DNA of 60,916 nucleotides from Rhodocyclaceae bacterium (GTDB lineage: Bacteria > Pseudomonadota > Gammaproteobacteria > Burkholderiales > Rhodocyclaceae). The DNA lies in NCBI GenBank assembly GCA_023230455.1, contig JALNXH010000021.1, positions 1 to 60,916 on the forward strand, in the 5' to 3' direction. Positions 54,059-60,916 of the stretch are shown here, one piece after another (the stretch's first letter is position 1; each line of letters begins with the position of its first letter). The position numbers were made by a program, and so were the translations under genes. The notes under the pieces are model-generated. The model made no database searches, was not told where the DNA came from, and saw only the letters and a list, made by a program, of their open reading frames with translations.

Positions 54059-55999
54059 TCAGCCCTCGACGATCATGCGCCCGCGCATCTCCAAATGCAG
54101 TGCGTGACAGAAGTGCGTACAGTAGTACCAGAACACCCCTGCGCGTTCAGGCTTGAAGGTCACCGACCTGGTTTCCTGCGGACCTACGATGAAGCAGATG
54201 TCCTGCCCCTCAAGGCCAAAACCATGGTGAAGGTCTTCCACCTTGTCGTGATTGGTCAAGATGATCGTCACCTCGTCGCCCTTCTTGACGGTGAACTCGT
54301 TCGGCGTAAAGGCGGGCGCAACGGACATGAGCCTTACCGTGACCTTGTTTCCCTTGCGCTCGACTCCGGCCTCCTCGAATGCCTTCACGGCGATGGGCGA
54401 GTCCTCCATCGTATAAATCTGCTTGGTCTTGATCTTGTCGCGCCGAACAATGATTGCGTCATGAGGCTCGGGGTGGGCGGTATGGTCGTGCAGCAGCACC
54501 ATCTTGTCGCCGCTGATATCGATCAACTGCTCGGTCTCGACGTGCAACGGGCCGACCGGAAGGAAGCGGTCTTTTGAGAATTTGTTGCCCGAGTTGAAAT
54601 AGAGTCCGTCGGCTTCCTTGGTTTCGCCCATCGACGTATACCCATGACCCGGCTGGTAGTGCACGTCGATACGATCAACTACGACCTGGGCTTGCTTGTC
54701 GCCCTTGAAATGCGCGATGGCTTTCTCGATGTTCCACTTGACGACCTGACTATCGAGGAACAACGACGTATAGGCATTGCCCCTATTGTCGAACCCGGTA
54801 TGCAATGGGCCCAGGCCGATTTCCGGCTCAGCCACCACGGCATCGCGCGGCTCCTTCAGTTCGCCGTTGAACCATTTCAGGACCAGGTCGTGCTGAATCA
54901 CGGTTGCGGTCGGCGAGAGTTTGCCCGCGCAGACGTAATATTTTCCGTCCGGCGTAATGTTGACACCATGCGGGTTCTTCGGCACCGGCACGTAGCAGGT
55001 CAGCGCAGTCTTCGGATCGCTGTTTGCCGCCTTCGTGCCATCGACCACCGGCACTTTCGAATCGCCTATCGTCTTCGTCTTTCCGGCCTTGACGGCCGCT
55101 TCAATCCGCTCGACATTAAAGAAGACACAGGCATCGCGTTCGGCAGACATCATATCCGTATAGACCTGACCGTTCTCGGTGTTATAGCAGTTGAGTGCCG
55201 CCAGCTTCCCGTCGTACGAGGTAGCGCAGAGATCCATATTGCCGTCGATGCGCACCTGCCAACGCACGGCCATGCTTTCTGCATCTACACAGGTGAGCAG
55301 ACAGCCGTAGGTAGCGAAATCCTTCGCGTTAGATGTCTTGTTCGGCAGAGGCACGTGGAATTCGGCGCCGCAAAATACGCGCGTCGTATGGTTAATGCTC
55401 GCGTCGACCGGATCGCGTTTGTCCGGGAAAATGCCATGAAATCCCTGGACATTGGGAATCTCGATGATCTTGTCGCATTCCAAGTAATCGCCGCGAATAC
55501 GCGCCATGCGGTTGTTCAGCTTATCGTTCACCCAAAAGTATTTTCCGTCGTATGTGCCATCGGCGTACGAACCGTGTACATGGTGTGTATCGCCGGTACG
55601 GTACTTGAGACTTCCATCCGGCCGCGTGCCAATGATTTTTTTCGACTCGTTGGTGATTCCCCATCCCGACATCGGATCGATATTGAATACCGGGATACGC
55701 TTGAGCGTACGTCCAGAAGGCACACCGTAAATACGCACCTCGCCCGAATGGCCTCCGCTCGACAACATGTAGTAATCGTCGAGTTGCCCCGGCTTGACCT
55801 CGCCTTTGGCGTGAGCGTTGGTCTCGGCAGCAGGTTTAGCCTGCGGTGCGGCAGCTGGCGTCGGCTCGGACTTGCTACAGGCCGACAACAGGCCAAGTCC
55901 TGCGCCCGCCAATCCGACCACCGCGGTCGAATTTAGGAACTTGCGCCGTCCGGTTTCGGGTGTCGATTCGTCGTCTGTTGGTCGGTTGTCTTCGCTCAT
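54059..55999 (-). CDS. nosZ: Nitrous oxide reductase, Tat-type (clade I)
   Basis: The 646-residue enzyme reduces N2O to N2 in the periplasm. It has a Tat signal (TGRRKFLNSTAVVG), CuZ ligands in DTHHVHGSYADGTYDG and further His along the seven-bladed propeller. The CuA site lies in the C-terminal cupredoxin domain (CTHFCHALHLEM). A LSAC lipobox directly follows the Tat h-region, so the mature protein may be lipid-anchored. NosR and the Tat leader place it in clade I, although here nosZ precedes nosR. The gene is headed by an FNR/DNR box at 56100. Confidence 0.96.
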   Translation of the reverse strand: MSEDNRPTDDESTPETGRRKFLNSTAVVGLAGAGLGLLSACSKSEPTPAAAPQAKPAAETNAHAKGEVKPGQLDDYYMLSSGGHSGEVRIYGVPSGRTLKRIPVFNIDPMSGWGITNESKKIIGTRPDGSLKYRTGDTHHVHGSYADGTYDGKYFWVNDKLNNRMARIRGDYLECDKIIEIPNVQGFHGIFPDKRDPVDASINHTTRVFCGAEFHVPLPNKTSNAKDFATYGCLLTCVDAESMAVRWQVRIDGNMDLCATSYDGKLAALNCYNTENGQVYTDMMSAERDACVFFNVERIEAAVKAGKTKTIGDSKVPVVDGTKAANSDPKTALTCYVPVPKNPHGVNITPDGKYYVCAGKLSPTATVIQHDLVLKWFNGELKEPRDAVVAEPEIGLGPLHTGFDNRGNAYTSLFLDSQVVKWNIEKAIAHFKGDKQAQVVVDRIDVHYQPGHGYTSMGETKEADGLYFNSGNKFSKDRFLPVGPLHVETEQLIDISGDKMVLLHDHTAHPEPHDAIIVRRDKIKTKQIYTMEDSPIAVKAFEEAGVERKGNKVTVRLMSVAPAFTPNEFTVKKGDEVTIILTNHDKVEDLHHGFGLEGQDICFIVGPQETRSVTFKPERAGVFWYYCTHFCHALHLEMRGRMIVEG

Positions 56000-56099
56000 G
56001 CTGTTTTCTCCTTTGAGAATTTGGGAATTTTCCGTAGTACTTCCACTGCAGAATTCAAAAGACCGTTCCCGACAGTGCGCTCATGACAAAAAAAAGTAA

Positions 56100-56113
56100 T
56101 TGATGGCTATCAA
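56100..56113. promoter_or_regulatory. FNR/DNR-type box upstream of nosZ
   Basis: TTGATGGCTATCAA is a perfect FNR/DNR consensus (TTGAT-N4-ATCAA), centred 107 bases before the nosZ ATG. It suggests activation under low oxygen or nitric oxide. The rest of the 56000-56531 gap contains no gene I can support. Confidence 0.85.
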
Positions 56114-56531
56114 CAAAACGGCTGGAAACACCGCGCGAGAAGATGACGCAAACGCAGGTGTCCGAATATCAGGTCGGGGTAAAAAGCAGCGGTACAACAG
56201 CAATGTGACTGTGACCATTTATGCTTGGCTTAGGACTTTCGCGAGAAGGCGGTAGCTACGTATCTTCACCCCTCTTTTGGTTGATGTTACGAAGCCCGTC
56301 CGCATGGCTCATGCCGCAATCACAGAATACGCCATAAGTTGCAAGAAACATATTGCTTATAAAAGTACAGCAGGCGACCTATGCCAGCCATGAAAGCTGA
56401 CGCTCCAGGCGCTTTGCACCCTTTATGGCATCGATCTTCCCGAACGCGGTGCAATCCGCGTTGGATTCAGGAAAGCTATGCACCACTTTGCAGCGGTGCG
56501 GCCCGAACATCTATCCGCGGCTTGACTGTGC

Positions 56532-57539
56532 TCAATCGACTGAATACTGAAACAAACCGGTCAGCCGCCCGCCCTCTTTCATCCGCCCGGCGACCAGCAC
56601 CGACCCCGCGGCGGGACGCAACTCGCCGTCGAAAAATCCTGCGTTGCCCGCGAGCGGCGTCGAACTGCCGCCGTTCATCAACACGATTTCCTCGAACGCC
56701 TGCGCCTGCATGCGGAACCGATAGGGCTGGCCGGCGCGCAAGTACTGGGTCAGCGGAATCGATTCGACCTTCAGCCCGCGGTGGTTCTGCTCGAACACAG
56801 TGACCAGCCCGCGGTAACCGGGTTCGGCGATGGCCCGGCTGATGGCGCTGCCGCCGACGCCGGCACGGAACAGGCCGGGGTCGACTTTCGGCTGGGCTTC
56901 AAACTGCCCCTTGCTGAGCGACAGCCCCATGGCCTGACGCCAATCGGGATCGAGCGGCCAGTGGGTGAATTTGAGTTCGTCGGCCTGGCCGAGGAAATAC
57001 ACCGGATCGAGCAGCTTGGTGTAGCGGTCCTGGAACACGTAACCGGCGCCCCAAGTGGCGTCGATCGTGTACCACCGCCCCTCCAGCCGGGCCATGTTCC
57101 AGGCATGGTTTGCGCTGTCGAATACCGTGTATTCGGCTACGCCGTAGGCCTTGGCGTAGCCCTGGACGACGGCTGCTTCCAGCCCGGCGGCACGCGCCAG
57201 GGCCAAAAACAGCGCGGCAAAGCCATCGCAGACCGTCACCCGCCGCTTCAATACGTCTTCGGCTGTGACCTTGCTGTCGCGGTATTCGCCTCTGAGGTAG
57301 GCATCGACGTCGTAGCCGATGCGGTCGCCGATCCAGGTGAAAATCGCCCAGGCCTTGTCGGCGGAAGAAAACGAGGCCGGAGCCAGATAAGCGGCGAGAC
57401 CGGCAATCGACCTCTCCACCTCGGCCGGGGCCGCCAGCGCATGACGGGTCACCTCGGGCGGCCCTTCGGCGGCACGGGCCGGAACGCACCACAAGGCGGC
57501 CACCACGCTCAGTCCGCACAGCCATCGCATCATCAACAT
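56532..57539 (-). CDS. Secreted transglutaminase-like protein
   Basis: The 335-residue precursor has a signal peptide (MRWLCGLSVVAALWCVPARA) and a transglutaminase-like papain fold: Cys in RRVTVCDGFAALFLALARAA, His in NHAWNMARLEGRWYTIDATW and Asp in IDATWG. The C-terminal ~130 residues are a beta domain (VESIPLTQYLRAGQPYRFRM). The ATG at 57539 has GGAGGAGG six bases upstream. Such KyphoScoliosis/transglutaminase-type enzymes act as proteases or crosslinkers at the cell wall; the target is unknown. Confidence 0.85.
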   Translation of the reverse strand: MLMMRWLCGLSVVAALWCVPARAAEGPPEVTRHALAAPAEVERSIAGLAAYLAPASFSSADKAWAIFTWIGDRIGYDVDAYLRGEYRDSKVTAEDVLKRRVTVCDGFAALFLALARAAGLEAAVVQGYAKAYGVAEYTVFDSANHAWNMARLEGRWYTIDATWGAGYVFQDRYTKLLDPVYFLGQADELKFTHWPLDPDWRQAMGLSLSKGQFEAQPKVDPGLFRAGVGGSAISRAIAEPGYRGLVTVFEQNHRGLKVESIPLTQYLRAGQPYRFRMQAQAFEEIVLMNGGSSTPLAGNAGFFDGELRPAAGSVLVAGRMKEGGRLTGLFQYSVD

Positions 57540-57633
57540 AAACCAACCTCCTCCCTGCTTTGGCGTCATCGATCCCGGCTTCGATTCTAGATTCTAGTTT
57601 GAACCATGCAGCGCGAGCTACCCGCCACGAAAG

Positions 57634-58209
57634 CTAAAACCCGATCGATTGCCCGGCTCCCAGCAAGGTGGCGATGCCCAGTACCGCAAAAATCGCAGCG
57701 GCGATCCGGTGCACCAGCTTCACCGGCATCGTGTGCGCGATGCGGTCGCCCATGATGACGGCCGGCACGTTCGCCAGCATCATGCCGAAGGTCGTGCCGG
57801 CGACGACGGCGAACAGATTCTGGTATTGGGCGGCCAGAGCGACGGTAGCCACCTGGGTCTTGTCGCCCATCTCGGCCAGAAAGAAGGCGACCAGCGTGGT
57901 GCCGAAAACGCCCAGCCGGGCCAGCTTGGCATCGTCTTCGTCGAACTTGTCGGGAACCAGCGTCCAGGCCGCCATGGCGATGAACGACACGCCGAGCACC
58001 CAGCGCAGGATCTCCGGCCCCATCAAGGTGGTGATCCAGGCCCCCACGGCGCCGGCAAAACCGTGATTGGCCAGCGTGGCGACGAGAATGCCGAGGATGA
58101 TCGGCAGCGGCTTGCGAAACTTCGCGGCGAGGATGAAGGCAAGGAGTTGTGTTTTGTCGCCGATTTCGGCGAGGGCGACGATGCCCGTGGAGATCAGGAA
58201 GGCTTCCAT
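57634..58209 (-). CDS. TMEM165/GDT1 (UPF0016) family manganese exporter
   Basis: The 191-residue inner-membrane protein has six helices and the two family signatures E-x-G-D-K-T: ALAEIGDKTQLLAF (about 13-26) and FLAEMGDKTQVATVAL. The acidic DKFDEDDAK loop is typical. Members export Mn2+ (or Ca2+) in exchange for protons. The yybP-ykoY riboswitch just upstream supports manganese export as the role. Confidence 0.92.
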   Translation of the reverse strand: MEAFLISTGIVALAEIGDKTQLLAFILAAKFRKPLPIILGILVATLANHGFAGAVGAWITTLMGPEILRWVLGVSFIAMAAWTLVPDKFDEDDAKLARLGVFGTTLVAFFLAEMGDKTQVATVALAAQYQNLFAVVAGTTFGMMLANVPAVIMGDRIAHTMPVKLVHRIAAAIFAVLGIATLLGAGQSIGF

Positions 58210-58269
58210 TTCGATTTACCGGCCCGGGCTTCGACGAATGACCAAAACGCCTCCCCGGGCGATCCGAAG

Positions 58270-58382
58270 GCGGTTCAGTCAAAGGTCTTGCCAAGCAGAA
58301 ACCGCTTACGCCATGGCCTAATGGCCAAGTATGTTGACGCAAGCCCCTTCGGAAAAGGGCGGCTACTCCCCAATGACGGCGG
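58270..58382 (-). promoter_or_regulatory. yybP-ykoY manganese riboswitch
   Basis: On the minus strand, TTGGGGAGTAGCCGCC (near 58358-58373) and GCGTCAACATACTTGG (near 58325-58340) are the two most conserved elements of the yybP-ykoY aptamer, and TTGGCAAGACCTTTG follows in the right order. GTCA/TGAC can close the P1 stem. It precedes a TMEM165/GDT1 gene, a known target of this riboswitch. Mn2+ binding should raise expression of the exporter. Confidence 0.9.
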
Positions 58383-58461
58383 CCATTGTATCGGCTGGCT
58401 AGCCGCCGGTCCATCGGCTGGTGTACCTTTGTCGCTGAACCCCCAACCCAACAACGATACG

Positions 58462-59619
58462 ATGATCTTCCGCACAATGTCTCCGATTCCATGGCAGCAA
58501 CACGCACGCCGGCTTGCCGCCATCGCCGCGCTGCTGTTCGGCCTGTGCGCCGCGCTGTCGGCCGCCGCGGAGGCCGGCCCCACGCTGGAGGTCTTCGTCC
58601 GCGAAGGTTGCCCGCACTGCGCGCATGCCAAGCGGTATCTGGATCGCCTGCGCGCACAGCGTCCCGCGTTGCGGGTGGCCATCCACGATATCCGCAAGGA
58701 GCCGGCGGCGCTGGCCCGCTTGCAGGAGCTTGCGGCTCAGGCGGATGGCACGGCGCCGGGCGTGCCGAGCTTCTATCTGGAAGGCAAGCTGATCGTCGGC
58801 TTCGTCGATGAAACCACCACCGGGACCGCCATCGAGGCCCTGCTGGACCGGCAGGCGACGGTCGAGACGCCGCCTGCCGCCGCGGAATCCGTCGTCCTGC
58901 CGTGGCTGGGGCGCGCCATCGGCGTCGAAGACCTCGGCCTGCCCCTGTTCACCGTGCTGATCGGCCTGCTCGACGGCCTCAACCCCTGCTCGATGTGGGT
59001 CCTGGTGATGATGATCTCGTTGCTGGCGGCGACCCGCGACCGCAGGAAGATGCTGGCCATCGCCGGCACCTTCGTCGCCATCGAGGGCATCGCCTATTTC
59101 GCCTTCATGGCGGCGTGGCTCAATCTGTTCCTGTTGATCGGGATATCGCGCGCATCGGAAATCGTCCTCGGGGCGATTGCGCTGATCGCCGGACTGATCA
59201 ACGCCAAGGACTTCTGCGCCTTCGGCCGCGGCATCACGCTGTCGATTCCGGCGGCGGCCAAACCCGGCATCTACGCGCGGATGAAGCGCCTGCTGCATGA
59301 GGAAAGCCTGCCCCTGGCAATTGCCGGCGCCGCGCTGCTGGCGATTCTGGTGCAGATCGTCGAGCTGCTGTGCACCTCGGGCCTGCCTGCGCTATATACC
59401 CGCATCCTGACGCTGCGCAACCTCGACCCGTTGCGCTATTACGGCTACCTGCTGCTCTACAACCTGATGTACATGCTGGACGACGTCGTGGTGCTGACCA
59501 TCGGCATCGTCACCCTCAGTCGGCGCCGGCTACAGGAAAACGAAGGCCGCCGGCTCAAGCTGCTGTCCGGCGTAGTGATGCTGCTGCTCGGCCTGTATCT
59601 GCTGGCCGGGCCGCACTGA
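58462..59619 (+). CDS. Glutaredoxin-like domain fused to a CcdA/DsbD-like membrane domain
   Basis: The 385-residue protein has a signal or anchor, then a thioredoxin-fold domain with a CPHC site (Cys50/Cys53, REGCPHCAHAKRYLD) and the cis-Pro loop GVPSFYLEGKLI. Residues 150-385 form six or so membrane helices with VLIGLLDGLNPCSMWVLVMM, which recalls the NPC motif of CcdA and DsbD. It could carry reducing power across the inner membrane to periplasmic thiols, useful for cytochrome c or copper-enzyme maturation. The ATG at 58462 starts the gene; the longer open frame overlaps the riboswitch antisense. Confidence 0.78.
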   Translation: MIFRTMSPIPWQQHARRLAAIAALLFGLCAALSAAAEAGPTLEVFVREGCPHCAHAKRYLDRLRAQRPALRVAIHDIRKEPAALARLQELAAQADGTAPGVPSFYLEGKLIVGFVDETTTGTAIEALLDRQATVETPPAAAESVVLPWLGRAIGVEDLGLPLFTVLIGLLDGLNPCSMWVLVMMISLLAATRDRRKMLAIAGTFVAIEGIAYFAFMAAWLNLFLLIGISRASEIVLGAIALIAGLINAKDFCAFGRGITLSIPAAAKPGIYARMKRLLHEESLPLAIAGAALLAILVQIVELLCTSGLPALYTRILTLRNLDPLRYYGYLLLYNLMYMLDDVVVLTIGIVTLSRRRLQENEGRRLKLLSGVVMLLLGLYLLAGPH

Positions 59620-59734
59620 GGCGGCACACCCCCTCGGCGGCGGAGTTCGCCCCGGGCGTAGCGCACGCCGCTCCCCCATCCGCCCGGCACCCGGCCAGAT
59701 TCCGTGGCCCGTCCCAGCTACCCCCGCATATGCC

Positions 59735-59759
59735 GCCAGGCAGAAATGCGCTGCCTGGC
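59735..59759 (+). terminator. Hairpin downstream of the glutaredoxin-membrane gene
   Basis: GCCAGGCA (59735-59742) and TGCCTGGC (59752-59759) pair perfectly over 8 bases with a 9-base loop, 115 bases after the stop codon. No strong T-run follows. The rest of the 59620-59859 gap shows nothing else. Confidence 0.4.
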
Positions 59760-59859
59760 TTATGACACTTGATATCCCGAATGGTTCACAGCAGAATCCC
59801 CGAATGACCAAACTTTTCCTACACCGTCGTTGGGCTCCTTACCAATGAGCTACCTTGCC

Positions 59860-60813
59860 ATGAACAAAGCACTTTTCTTTTCTTGTCTCGTAGGCTTGAC
59901 GTCTGCTTCGCATGCCGAGAATCTTCTTCCGCCTCAGGGGGCAAGCGCAAACACTGTAGCTCAAGATATGTGGAGTTGCGTCAACACCGCTATCCGTTCG
60001 GCCTCTCGTGATGGCGTTCTGCTAAAAGATCTCGATAAAGAGTTACTGCAAGGACACTCAACTGTCGGTCATCTGTTTGAAGGATCGCTAGCTGGGCCAC
60101 GCCCAATAGAACCCCGAGCTGATGGAGTTCTTGCACCTAGCGAGAGTCTCTTTAATGCCTTCAGCTCTACTAAGCGCACAGATCCATACGTCGTCTGTTT
60201 GCTGCTTAAAGGCTATAGATGGGAAGGCAGCAAAGAAACAGGCTTGGAGACGTTACAGCGCGTGGCAGATCAAGGGAATGTGCGGGCACAGGCAGAGTTG
60301 GGGCGTGCTTACTACCTCGGCTTGGGCGTCACTCGCAACAATAGCCTCGCGTTCAAAATGCTTAGCGCAGCGGCCTCGGCCAACGACCCCGACGGAGCGT
60401 TTCTCTTGGCCGTTCTATACACAGAGGGCGATGGTGTTCTTCCAGACGACAGCATGTCGGTACATTGGTTAAAGAAGGCCGCAGATGCGGGGCACTCACA
60501 GGCCCAGCGAGCATTGCCGCAGGCGGAACAGCAGGCGGCCAGTCGCAAGAAATCTAATGAAGAAGCCGCCGCAAAGCTTGCGGCGGTGCGTACCGCCGCT
60601 GAGTCAGGAAATCTGGAATCTCAAGGCACACTGGCCAACTATTTCATCGAAGGCATTGGTGTTTCTCAGGACGCCAACTTTGCTGTCGGCTGGTACAAGA
60701 AGGCTGCACAGGCTGGCGATGCAATAGCAATGAGACAACTCGGCATCATGTACGACAAAGGCCGCGGCGTGCCAGTTGATTACGTTGAGGCCGCTAAGAG
60801 CCTATTCCAGTAG
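59860..60813 (+). CDS. Sel1-repeat protein, probably truncated at the C-terminus
   Basis: The 317-residue precursor has a signal peptide (FFSCLVGLTSASHA). Four Sel1/TPR-like repeats in its second half have the typical ends (LGRAYYLGLGV, LAVLYTEGDGV, LANYFIEGIGV, LGIMYDKGRGV). Such proteins scaffold other proteins in the envelope. Codon and base composition are visibly less GC-rich than the neighbours, which suggests transfer. The last repeat breaks off at AKSLFQ and the stop lies inside the end of an IS5-type element, so the original gene was probably longer. The ATG at 59860 is preferred to a TTG at 59830. Confidence 0.8.
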   Translation: MNKALFFSCLVGLTSASHAENLLPPQGASANTVAQDMWSCVNTAIRSASRDGVLLKDLDKELLQGHSTVGHLFEGSLAGPRPIEPRADGVLAPSESLFNAFSSTKRTDPYVVCLLLKGYRWEGSKETGLETLQRVADQGNVRAQAELGRAYYLGLGVTRNNSLAFKMLSAAASANDPDGAFLLAVLYTEGDGVLPDDSMSVHWLKKAADAGHSQAQRALPQAEQQAASRKKSNEEAAAKLAAVRTAAESGNLESQGTLANYFIEGIGVSQDANFAVGWYKKAAQAGDAIAMRQLGIMYDKGRGVPVDYVEAAKSLFQ

Positions 60814-60916
60814 GCCGGTTGCCCGCCAAGTGATGATGCCGCAGGCGAGATGCAACATGGCGATGAACGTTTCGGGGAGTTTCTCCCATCGAACAAGTAT
60901 GCGACGAAAGCGATTC
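60802..60916 (-). mobile_element. IS5-family transposase, C-terminal part, runs off the window
   Basis: Read on the minus strand, the last 37 codons give NRFRRILVRWEKLPETFIAM followed by LHLACGIITWRATG and LLE before a TAG at 60802-60804. This matches the C-terminal helix of IS5-family transposases (RxxRRILVRWEK). The rest lies beyond the window. It differs in sequence from the IS5 remnant at 250-464. It is convergent with the Sel1 gene and overlaps its stop by 12 bases. Confidence 0.8.

Noticed and set aside
54644..55936. 430-residue open frame antisense to nosZ
   Set aside because: nosZ is fully conserved on the other strand; this frame has no features.
57649..58461. Upstream extension of the glutaredoxin-membrane frame
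   Set aside because: It runs antisense through the manganese exporter and riboswitch and has no conserved content; the signal-like N-terminus begins at 58462.

Overview
The window is GC-rich DNA with dense, ATGA-coupled genes. It looks like a chromosome segment of a denitrifying betaproteobacterium, most likely a Rhodocyclales/Sterolibacterium-Denitratisoma type organism. This placement is an inference from gene content: a steroid C25 dehydrogenase-like molybdoenzyme, a NosR/Tat-type nitrous oxide reductase cluster, ModABC/ModE and an MtoAB-like cytochrome conduit. I see no rRNA, tRNA or CRISPR array.

Positions 1-480 hold a MITE-like repeat and an IS5-family transposase remnant. Positions 479-25216 form a catabolic island. 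A minus-strand block carries a LuxR-type LAL regulator, an acyl-CoA ligase, a MerR regulator, a DECR2-like dienoyl-CoA reductase, a DUF6285-like protein, an APH-fold phosphotransferase and a CrtC/lipocalin-like protein. A plus-strand block carries gamma, beta, alpha and chaperone genes of an ethylbenzene/steroid-C25-dehydrogenase-family enzyme, then an acyl-CoA ligase, an ECH1-like dienoyl-CoA isomerase, an HSD10-like dehydrogenase, a thiolase, two acyl-CoA dehydrogenases and a second LAL regulator. Together they suggest oxygen-independent hydroxylation of a branched (sterol or isoprenoid) side chain, CoA activation and beta-oxidation, with auxiliary enzymes for double bonds. Two gene remnants (thiolase, flavin oxidoreductase) show recent rearrangement.

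Positions 25259-31831 carry a TonB-like protein, a DEDD exonuclease, a small wHTH protein, modE-modA-modB-modC and a DUF2478 protein. The molybdate uptake genes fit the need of the molybdoenzyme. Positions 32048-39188 encode a sensor kinase and NarL-type regulator, then a monoheme cytochrome, a NapC/CymA-type tetraheme protein, a decaheme MtrA/MtoA-type protein and an MtrB/MtoB-type porin. This is a complete trans-outer-membrane electron conduit resembling the Fe(II)-oxidising Mto pathway. A 50-bp perfect palindrome follows it.

Positions 39407-43793 are an overlapping trio: polysaccharide deacetylase, DUF4015 glycoside hydrolase, and a serine-hydrolase/NamZ (DUF1343) fusion, probably for cell-wall sugar processing. 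Positions 43819-47484 hold PAS, HDOD, spermidine-synthase-like and patatin genes. Positions 47669-55999 (minus strand) are nosZ-nosR-orf-nosD-nosF-nosY-nosL, preceded by a perfect FNR/DNR box. A MITE forms the 3' end of nosR and is translated.

Positions 56532-60916 carry a transglutaminase, a TMEM165/GDT1 manganese exporter behind a yybP-ykoY riboswitch, a glutaredoxin-CcdA-like membrane fusion, a Sel1 protein and the 3' end of an IS5-family transposase that overlaps the Sel1 stop.
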